Both the position numbers and the translations under genes were made by a program. A DNA stretch of 64,000 bases from positions 62,001 through 126,000 of the forward strand of contig NZ_FOKV01000001.1 in NCBI RefSeq assembly GCF_900112105.1, written 5' to 3'. The notes under the pieces were generated by a model that had not been told where the DNA came from, did no database searches, and saw only the letters and a list, made by a program, of their open reading frames with translations. Below are positions 9,074 through 16,305 of the stretch, piece by piece (position 1 is the stretch's first letter; every line of letters starts with the position of its first letter). Source of the DNA: Zunongwangia mangrovi (GTDB lineage Bacteria > Bacteroidota > Bacteroidia > Flavobacteriales > Flavobacteriaceae).

Positions 9074-12043
9074 TTAAGCACTAAATTGAGAAGATACTAA
9101 ACGAGGATCTACCTGAATCTTCTGAAATTCGATTATATCAGCCTCTATAGAAATATAATCAAACTCGTTATTCACTTTTCCTACACATAGGTAAATCCCA
9201 TTATTATACAACGGATACTTAGTTACTTGATTTGGAAACTGCACAGTATCAAAAATATCATGGTTTACGTCATAAAACGTAGCAAAACACATTTCTTTGC
9301 CATTAGAAGTGGTTGTTTTTTTCTTACAAACCAACTTTCCATAAATTCTTACTTGTTTTCCTACAAAATCAGTAAGCTGTTTTACACTTACAGATTGTCT
9401 TATCGGCTGCTGCAATAATTTAAAATAACTACACAACGGAAAGCCCAAAAGCTCGATTTGATCGTAAGCATCTACTAATACTGAATATTGAAATTCAGGC
9501 AAAGTGTACTCTTTATGCTCGATCTTAAAAAGTCCCGGCTGATCGTTTTTCTTTTTTGATTTTATCTTCCTAAAATAAGCTTCCCAAAGCAATTGATGTT
9601 TATCCTTTCCCGTAAACCGAAACGCCCCGACTTTTAATAGAATTCTAAGTTGTTCTATAGAAATTTCTACTCGATCGATAAAATCGTCTAGACTCTTATA
9701 AACGCCAAAAAACTGTCGATTTTCAAGAATTTGTTGCACCGTTTTTGTCTCCAGCTCTTTGATATACCCAAACCCCAGGTAAATATTTTTACCAAAGATC
9801 GTATTGGGGTGATCACTATTATTAATGCAGGGAGCATGCACATTCCCGCCGCAATTTTTTATTTCCTGAACATAGGTTTCAACCGAATAAAATCCACCAC
9901 CGTTATTGAGCACCGCCACCATAAATTCTAACGGAAAGTATTTTTTTAGATATAAACTCTGGTAACTTTCTACAGCGTAAGAAGCCGAATGACCTTTCGG
10001 AAAAGCATAACCTGCAAATGATGAGATTTGTTCCCAAACCTCATCGGTGATCTGCTGCGTATAGCCCTTTTCTTTACAATTACTGCGGAATTGCGCTTCA
10101 ATTTTCTCCATTTGTCCTTTTGAAGTTTTCTTTCCACTCATCCCACGACGTAACACATCGGCATCATCAAAACTAAGCCCGGCAAAATGATGCGCTACTT
10201 TCATCACGTCTTCCTGGTAGACCATAATTCCGTAGGTATCATCCATAATATCTAACATTACAGGATGCCCTAATTTTCGCCGTTTAGGATCGCGATGTCT
10301 TTTAATGTATTCCTCCTTCATCCCGCCGCTAGAAATTCCCGGTCGTATGATCGAACTTGCTGCCACAAGATTCATATAGTTATCTGTTTGCAACTTGGTT
10401 AACAAACCTCGCATGGCGGGCGACTCCACATAAAAAACACCCATACAATCACCAATCTTAAGCAGATCGTTAATTTTTGGATCACTTTTAAATTTTGGAA
10501 TATCATCGATATCTTCAACAAAAGCTTCAGGCTGATTTTGCCGAATTAGTTCTAAAGTATCTGTGATTTTAGACAAACCGCGCTGCGCCAGGATATCGAA
10601 TTTATGAATCCCAACTTCTTCAGCAATATTCATATCGATCTGGATCGTCTGGAAATTCTTAGGTGGCAAAAAAGTCGCACCATAATTAAAAACTGAATTA
10701 TCCAGAATTAAAATCCCGCCAGAATGCACACTTAAATAATTGGGAAAACCAGCTATCAAATTTCCATAATTAAGCACTAAAAGTTCCATTTTATCTAAAC
10801 TGGAAACATGAAACCTTCCTGAAGAAAGCTTATCGATCTCGGCTTTGGGAAGTCCAAAAACCTTTCCCAATTCCCTAATCACCGCTCGCCTTTTAAAAGT
10901 TACATAAGTTCCCATCAAAGCTACATGATCGAAACTATCAAAAATAAAACGGGTAACATCTTCACGGTCTTTCCAGGAAAAATCAATATCAAAATCTGGT
11001 GGCGAGCTTCGATTTTCGTTAATAAAACGCTCAAAATATAGGTCTAGTTCTATGGGATCTACATTGGTAATTCCAATAATATAAGCCACGATCGAGTTGG
11101 CACCACTTCCTCGCCCAATTACCGGATATTTTTTTTTGCGTGCATATTTTACGATCTCGTAATTAATCAAAAAATAAGAAACAAAACCTAATTTTATGAT
11201 TGCCGTAAGCTCTTTATCCAACCGCGCATAAACCTTTTCTGTAGCCTCTGGATATCGCTTTTCGATATTTTCAAAACATAATTTTCTAAGCTTAAATTCA
11301 TCAGCTTTTTCTCCTTCGATTTTCGATAAATTATTGTTCTGTTTTTTACTGAAGGTAAATTCAACATTACAACTTTCAGCTAGTGCTTCAGTATTCGATA
11401 AAATTTTAGGAAATTCATTAAAAGCTTTGATTAATTTTTCTTCGGAAAGCATTTTATCTTCAGGATCTGCCTGCTCTTCCACCTGAAGTTTACTCAGCAA
11501 TGTATTATTATCGATAGCACGCAATAATCGATGGGCGTTAAAATCTTTTTTACTTCGGAAAGAAACCGACTGTAAAACCACCAATTTTGCAGTAAGCTTT
11601 CTGTATGCTGAAAATTTCAGCTTATTGAGATCACGTACCGAAACCCCGATAAATTCATTTTCTCTGAATTCAGTTTTGTTCATTTTCAGTACTTTTTTAA
11701 AAGGATAGATCACATAGCAATTTGCTAATATCGGTGCTTTTTCATCAAAATTCTTTTTAGCATGGAGGTGTTTAGAAAGATGCTCGTTCATTTGTCTAAA
11801 TCCATCACGATCTTTAGCGATCACCACATATTGCTGATCTACACCATTACGAAAATCGATCCCTACAAGAGGTTTTACAGGAAAATTTTTAGCCTGTTTT
11901 AAAAAATTTAGACAAGCTGATGTATTATTAATATCGGTAAGCGCTACAAACTTTGATTTATTCGACGCTGCTAATTTTAGCAGATCATTTTCAGAAAAAG
12001 TGCCATACCTCAACGAAAAATAAGAATGACAGTTTAAATACAT
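9074..12043 (-). CDS. dnaE2: alternative DNA polymerase III alpha subunit (DnaE2/error-prone type)
   Basis: 989 residues, shorter than replicative DnaE (about 1150-1450). The polymerase palm shows PDFDIDF at residues 349-355 with the two metal-binding aspartates, plus GRGSGANSIVAYIIGITN just before it and a fingers region (PKGHSASYAVESYQ). QPGLF at residues 835-839 fits a beta-clamp-binding motif, and an OB-type domain follows (VGKQVRIYGKLVCKKK). The N-terminal PHP domain is degenerate: the usual HxH is LNCHS and TDH is TDI. It lies 44 bases downstream of dinB, so both are probably one damage-inducible translesion unit. The gene symbol is by analogy; orthology to actinobacterial/proteobacterial DnaE2 is not shown. 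Confidence 0.85.
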   Translation of the reverse strand: MYLNCHSYFSLRYGTFSENDLLKLAASNKSKFVALTDINNTSACLNFLKQAKNFPVKPLVGIDFRNGVDQQYVVIAKDRDGFRQMNEHLSKHLHAKKNFDEKAPILANCYVIYPFKKVLKMNKTEFRENEFIGVSVRDLNKLKFSAYRKLTAKLVVLQSVSFRSKKDFNAHRLLRAIDNNTLLSKLQVEEQADPEDKMLSEEKLIKAFNEFPKILSNTEALAESCNVEFTFSKKQNNNLSKIEGEKADEFKLRKLCFENIEKRYPEATEKVYARLDKELTAIIKLGFVSYFLINYEIVKYARKKKYPVIGRGSGANSIVAYIIGITNVDPIELDLYFERFINENRSSPPDFDIDFSWKDREDVTRFIFDSFDHVALMGTYVTFKRRAVIRELGKVFGLPKAEIDKLSSGRFHVSSLDKMELLVLNYGNLIAGFPNYLSVHSGGILILDNSVFNYGATFLPPKNFQTIQIDMNIAEEVGIHKFDILAQRGLSKITDTLELIRQNQPEAFVEDIDDIPKFKSDPKINDLLKIGDCMGVFYVESPAMRGLLTKLQTDNYMNLVAASSIIRPGISSGGMKEEYIKRHRDPKRRKLGHPVMLDIMDDTYGIMVYQEDVMKVAHHFAGLSFDDADVLRRGMSGKKTSKGQMEKIEAQFRSNCKEKGYTQQITDEVWEQISSFAGYAFPKGHSASYAVESYQSLYLKKYFPLEFMVAVLNNGGGFYSVETYVQEIKNCGGNVHAPCINNSDHPNTIFGKNIYLGFGYIKELETKTVQQILENRQFFGVYKSLDDFIDRVEISIEQLRILLKVGAFRFTGKDKHQLLWEAYFRKIKSKKKNDQPGLFKIEHKEYTLPEFQYSVLVDAYDQIELLGFPLCSYFKLLQQPIRQSVSVKQLTDFVGKQVRIYGKLVCKKKTTTSNGKEMCFATFYDVNHDIFDTVQFPNQVTKYPLYNNGIYLCVGKVNNEFDYISIEADIIEFQKIQVDPRLVSSQFSA

Positions 12044-12087
12044 AATTTCCTTTCCTCTATATTGAAATTTGATATTTTAAGATGTAA

Positions 12088-13305
12088 TTATTGATTTCGA
12101 TGCGCAAGCACGATCGGCGGTTCACCATCAAAAGGATTTCTCATCCTTCCTATAGTTCTTGCGCCCATGCTTACCGCTCTTACCACACTGCGTTCACCGT
12201 ATTTGTTTTTAATTCGGTCTAAAGAATTATACAAACTCAGCATCTTCTCGCTGTCGTCAAAAAGATTGATCTGGTAATGCCCGCCTACGAGTCCGCTTAG
12301 TTTTACGCCAACCAGCCGAATCAAAACCCGACGATTATATAGTTTTTTAAAAAGTTCTTCTGCCTTCGGAATTAAAATATGATCGGCACTGGTATACGGA
12401 ATTTTAGCCTGAAGTGTGCTGGTTTGAAAATCTGAATACCGAAGTTTCACGCTAATATTCGAAGCTAATTTATTGCCTCGACGTAACTGAAAGGCCAAAC
12501 TCTCGGTCATCGCCACCAACGTAGCGTGCAAACGTGTAATATCTGTAGTATCCTTATGAAAAGTTCGCTCGTTAGAAATCGATTTTCGATCGTGAAACGG
12601 AATAATAGGAGAATCATCTATTCCGTTAGCCCGTTTCCAGATCGTGCGTCCATTCTTACCTAAAACTCCTTCTAAAACTTCTACCGGCATTTCCTGAAGC
12701 GTTCTCACTTTATAGACCCCAAGTCCCATTAATAATTGAAACGTTTTATTACCGATCATGGGAATCTTATTCACATCCAGCGGCGCTAAAAACTCCTTTT
12801 CTTCACCCAATTTAATAACACTCATTGCATCGGGCTTTATCTCACTGGTTGCAATTTTAGAGACCACTTTATTTTGCGACAATCCTACCGAAATTGGCAA
12901 ACCACTTTCTTTAATAATACCTTCGCGAAGTTCTTTGGCAAATCGCTCGATCCCAAAAAAACGATCCATCCCGGTAAGATCTGCGTAAAACTCATCTACA
13001 CTCGCTTTTTCAAATAAAGGCACCTGATTTTTAATAATCTCAGTTACTAAATGCGACTCTTTAGTATAAATACTGGCGTTCCCTTTTATATAAGTTGCCT
13101 GTGGGCAAAGTCTTCTAGCAATTTTCATTGGCATTCCAGATCGTACACCAAACTTTCTGGTTTCATAACTACACGAAGCCACCACGCCACGATCGCCCAT
13201 CCCACCAACGATCACCGGTTTGTTATTTAATTCTGAATGATGTTTTCGTTCTACAGAAACAAAAAATGAATCCAGGTCGAGATGTAAAATAGACTTCGAA
13301 ATCAT
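12088..13305 (-). CDS. dinB: Y-family DNA polymerase IV (DinB)
   Basis: 405 residues. Catalytic acidic residues are present: D10 in HLDLDSFF and D104/E105 in SVDEFYADLTGM. The segment VVASCSYETRKFGVRSGMPM is typical of the fingers, and the little-finger domain occupies about residues 245-345. QINLF at 345-349 is a good beta-clamp-binding motif. DinB bypasses DNA lesions at the price of accuracy. It is first in a two-gene unit with the alternative dnaE. Because a terminator (13362-13388) isolates it from lpd, it must have its own promoter, and two operator-like inverted repeats lie just before the start. Unlike UmuC/ImuB, the active site is intact. Confidence 0.95.
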   Translation of the reverse strand: MISKSILHLDLDSFFVSVERKHHSELNNKPVIVGGMGDRGVVASCSYETRKFGVRSGMPMKIARRLCPQATYIKGNASIYTKESHLVTEIIKNQVPLFEKASVDEFYADLTGMDRFFGIERFAKELREGIIKESGLPISVGLSQNKVVSKIATSEIKPDAMSVIKLGEEKEFLAPLDVNKIPMIGNKTFQLLMGLGVYKVRTLQEMPVEVLEGVLGKNGRTIWKRANGIDDSPIIPFHDRKSISNERTFHKDTTDITRLHATLVAMTESLAFQLRRGNKLASNISVKLRYSDFQTSTLQAKIPYTSADHILIPKAEELFKKLYNRRVLIRLVGVKLSGLVGGHYQINLFDDSEKMLSLYNSLDRIKNKYGERSVVRAVSMGARTIGRMRNPFDGEPPIVLAHRNQ

Positions 13306-13313
13306 ATATTATT

Positions 13314-13343
13314 GGATTTAATCCTATTTAATGGATTTATTCC
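13314..13343 (-). promoter_or_regulatory. tandem operator-like inverted repeats before dinB
   Basis: GGATTTAATCC (13314-13324) and GGATTTATTCC (13333-13343) are near-palindromes 19 bases apart centre to centre, beginning 9 bases upstream of the dinB ATG. A TTTG (minus, 13346-13343) adjoins the distal one, so the pair covers the probable promoter. This is what a repressor site would look like; the regulator is unknown and no lexA-like gene is in the window. Confidence 0.45.
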
Positions 13344-13361
13344 AAAATTATAAAAATAAAT

Positions 13362-13388
13362 AAAGCGAGAAAGTTAAAATCTCGCTTT
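13362..13388 (-). terminator. terminator of the pyruvate dehydrogenase operon
   Basis: AAAGCGAGA / TCTCGCTTT inverted repeat, followed on the minus strand by a T-rich tail (TTTATTTATTTTTAT). A second hairpin without T-tail (13406-13431, 12-base arms with one G-T pair) lies closer to the lpd stop. Confidence 0.75.
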
Positions 13389-13440
13389 ACATCACTTACA
13401 TTTTCAAAGTCTCTATGAACATAGGGACTTTCAGCTAAAA

Positions 13441-14856
13441 TTAGTTATCAACAATATGTGTAGGGCTTCCGTAGAACAATTCAGCACTTTCCATAATTGT
13501 TTCAGAAAGCGTTGGGTGTGGATGCACGGTAAGCGACAAATCTCTTGCGGTCGTTCCCATTTCTATGGCCAATGCAATTTCAGGAATTAAACTCCCGGCA
13601 TTTTTACCGGCAACGCCACCACCAAGAATAACTTCAGATTCTTTATCGACGATCAGTTTTGTAAGTCCGTTATCGGTTCCTAAAGCCTTTGCTCTCCCCG
13701 ACGCCGACCATGGAAATTTAACCACTTTAGCATCGATATTCGATGATTTAAGCTGCTCTTCTGTTAGCCCACACCAGGCAATTTCAGGATCTGTAAAAAC
13801 AATTGCAGGAATCACCTTTGCATCATAGGTTGAACCTTTCTCTCCTTTTATAACTTCCGCAGCAACACGACCTTCGTGTGAGGCTTTGTGCGCTAACATA
13901 GGCTGCCCGGTGATATCACCGATCGCATAAATATTATTTGCTGAAGTTTTACGATTATTAAAGACTTTTATAAAACCGTCTTCTCCAATTTCTACCCCTG
14001 CATTTTGCGGCTTACTGGCCTTTGCATTAGGCTGTCGCCCAATCGCTACCAGCACTTTATCAAATTTCTTTTTTTCCTCTTTATCGCCCGACTTCAATAC
14101 CACTTCAACCTTCTTCTTTTTAGGATCTACTTTTTCGACTTTGGTATCAAAATACAAATTTTTGAAGGGCTGTTCTTTTCCAAACACTTTCACCAGATCG
14201 CGATCGGCACCCGGCAAAAAACCAGAAGTCATTTCAGCAATAGAAACTTCACTTCCTAAATTAGCATAAACACTACCCAATTCTAAGCCGATATAACCGC
14301 CACCGATCACTAATAATTTCTTCGGAATTTCTTTAAGATCGAGCGCGTCCTTAGAATTCCAGATAAGTTTATGATCTACTTCGATATTTGGCAATTCGGT
14401 TGGTGTAGATCCTGTAGCGATAATTGCATTTTCGAATTCAAGCTCGTACGACTCACCTGAGTTTTCTTCAACCTCTAGCGTTTTTTCATCTTTAAAAAAA
14501 GCTTTCCCCTGGATAAACTCAACTTTCCTGGCTTTACTAAGCTGGCCTAAACCGCCGGTAAGTTTTTTTACGACACCATCTTTCCACTTTGCAATTTTCT
14601 TCACATCGATTTCAGGTTCATCAAAACTTAACCCGAAATTCGATAATTCTGTAGCCTCTTTTTTCACCTTCGCTACATGCAACAAGGCTTTTGAAGGAAT
14701 GCAGCCGCGATATAAACATACGCCACCGGGGTTGGCTTCTGGATCAATTAAAGTGGTTTTGATTCCCAGATCTGCTGCTCTAAAAGCTGCTGCATAACCG
14801 CCCGGGCCTGCACCGATCACCACCAATTCTTTTTTCTCTTTCTTGCTATTTGCCAT
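13441..14856 (-). CDS. lpdA: dihydrolipoyl dehydrogenase (E3)
   Basis: 471 residues. FAD-binding motif GAGPGG at residues 15-20; redox-active disulphide C47-x4-C52 (GGVCLYRGCIPSKALL); NAD-binding GGGYIGLELGSVYANLG; second FAD motif NIYAIGDITG; and the C-terminal catalytic segment HPHPTLSE at about 445-452. The enzyme reoxidises dihydrolipoamide on E2 using NAD+. It is the last gene of an E1-E2-E3 operon, 11 bases after the E2 gene. It may also serve 2-oxoglutarate dehydrogenase and the glycine cleavage system (gcvH lies at 60441). Confidence 0.95.
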   Translation of the reverse strand: MANSKKEKKELVVIGAGPGGYAAAFRAADLGIKTTLIDPEANPGGVCLYRGCIPSKALLHVAKVKKEATELSNFGLSFDEPEIDVKKIAKWKDGVVKKLTGGLGQLSKARKVEFIQGKAFFKDEKTLEVEENSGESYELEFENAIIATGSTPTELPNIEVDHKLIWNSKDALDLKEIPKKLLVIGGGYIGLELGSVYANLGSEVSIAEMTSGFLPGADRDLVKVFGKEQPFKNLYFDTKVEKVDPKKKKVEVVLKSGDKEEKKKFDKVLVAIGRQPNAKASKPQNAGVEIGEDGFIKVFNNRKTSANNIYAIGDITGQPMLAHKASHEGRVAAEVIKGEKGSTYDAKVIPAIVFTDPEIAWCGLTEEQLKSSNIDAKVVKFPWSASGRAKALGTDNGLTKLIVDKESEVILGGGVAGKNAGSLIPEIALAIEMGTTARDLSLTVHPHPTLSETIMESAELFYGSPTHIVDN

Positions 14857-14867
14857 AATCTCTAGTT

Positions 14868-16286
14868 TTATGCCCCAAGCAAGGCTTTATAAGGATCTTG
14901 TAGTGCCTGCGTGATCCAATTTATAAATGCTGCGCCATCGGCACCATCGATTAAACGATGATCGTAGGATAAGCTAAGCGGTAAAATTTCTCTTGGTTTA
15001 AATTCGTCGTCGATGTACACAGGCTTTTTAGCCGAACGTGAAATTCCTAAAATTCCGGATTGTGGCGCGGGAACAATTGGCGTAAAATTAGTTCCGCCAA
15101 TTCCACCAAGATTAGAAATAGAAAAGTTAGCACCTTCCATATCCTCTTTAGTTAATTTTCCATCTCTGGCTTTTTCAGCAATATTGCTTAATTCTACAGC
15201 AATTTCTATAATGCTTTTCTTGTCGGCATCTTTAATTACCGGTACTAAAAGACCTTTCTCTGTAGCTACTGCAATCCCGATATTTACATAATTTTTCAGG
15301 ATCATTTCTTCGTTTTCCATATCTACACTGGCGTTAAATTTTGGAAATCTAACAAGTGCGCTTGCTACGATTTTCGTCAGTAATGCTGTAATTGTTAATT
15401 TACCGCCGGCCTTTTCAGCTTTATCCTGATTCGCTTCTAAATACTGCTGAATATCTGTAATATCGGCTTCATCGAACTGAAAAACATGCGGCACAGATTG
15501 CCAGGAAGCCGTCACATTTTTCGCTGTTGCTTTTCGAATATTATTTAGTGGCTTGCGTTCTACACTTCCCCATTTCTCAAAATCTGGTAAAGCAACTGAA
15601 GCTGATTTTGTAGATTTTTGACTTCCTTTTTTAGAAAATTCTTTGACGTCTTTTTCTGAAATTCTTCCAGAAATCTCTTCTGCCAGTTCACCAAGATCTA
15701 CACCTAGTTCACGAGCTAAACGACGTGTACCCGGCGAAGCCTGAATTCCGGCTCCGGTAGATTTACCTGAAGAATTTTTAGACGTTTTATCTTCGCTTTC
15801 TTCAGAAGATTTTTCTTCAGATTCTTCAGATTTGTCTTTTTTAGATGATTTTTTTTCATCCTCTTCGTCTTCTTCAGACTCCTCTTCACTATCGTTAGCT
15901 TTTTTTTCTTTTACTTTTTTCTTTTTCTTATCTGAACTTTTTTCTTCAGCTTCATCATCTTCTGTTTCTTCATTTTCTTCGGAAGTTTTTTCTTGTTCCT
16001 GCTCTTCTGAAGATTCCTCGTTATCATCAACTTCCTCTTCGTCTTCATCAGCAGCTTCTAACATGATGATCACCTGCCCAACTTCAACCTCGTCGCCTTC
16101 ACTAATCTTTATTTCTTTGATGGTTCCGGCAGCCGAACTTGGCACTTCTACTGAAGCTTTATCACTTTCTACAGCAATAACACCCTGATCTTTTTCGATC
16201 TTATCACCTTCAGCAACTAATATTTCAGAAACTGTTGCAGATTCTACTCCGTCTCCTATTTGTGGAACTTTAATTTCTTTAGCCAT
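14868..16286 (-). CDS. aceF: pyruvate dehydrogenase E2, dihydrolipoamide acetyltransferase
   Basis: 472 residues. One N-terminal lipoyl domain with lipoyl lysine K43 (ESDKASVEVP); a very acidic and lysine/serine-rich linker at about residues 79-180; an E3/E1-binding domain at about 183-218 (ASPGTRRLARELGVDLGEL); and the catalytic acetyltransferase domain with DHRLIDG at 442-448. E2 forms the core of the complex and passes acetyl groups to CoA. It lies between aceE (19 bases) and lpdA (11 bases). The linker is unusual, since Ala/Pro-rich linkers are the norm. Confidence 0.93.
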   Translation of the reverse strand: MAKEIKVPQIGDGVESATVSEILVAEGDKIEKDQGVIAVESDKASVEVPSSAAGTIKEIKISEGDEVEVGQVIIMLEAADEDEEEVDDNEESSEEQEQEKTSEENEETEDDEAEEKSSDKKKKKVKEKKANDSEEESEEDEEDEKKSSKKDKSEESEEKSSEESEDKTSKNSSGKSTGAGIQASPGTRRLARELGVDLGELAEEISGRISEKDVKEFSKKGSQKSTKSASVALPDFEKWGSVERKPLNNIRKATAKNVTASWQSVPHVFQFDEADITDIQQYLEANQDKAEKAGGKLTITALLTKIVASALVRFPKFNASVDMENEEMILKNYVNIGIAVATEKGLLVPVIKDADKKSIIEIAVELSNIAEKARDGKLTKEDMEGANFSISNLGGIGGTNFTPIVPAPQSGILGISRSAKKPVYIDDEFKPREILPLSLSYDHRLIDGADGAAFINWITQALQDPYKALLGA

Positions 16287-16305
16287 TTTCTTTTTCTTTT
16301 ATTGG

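Noticed and set aside
15832-16188. Serine-rich open frame on the plus strand
   Set aside because: It is the antisense of the Glu/Asp/Lys-rich E2 linker; GAA/GAT codons read backwards give TTC/ATC/TCT. No start context or independent signal.
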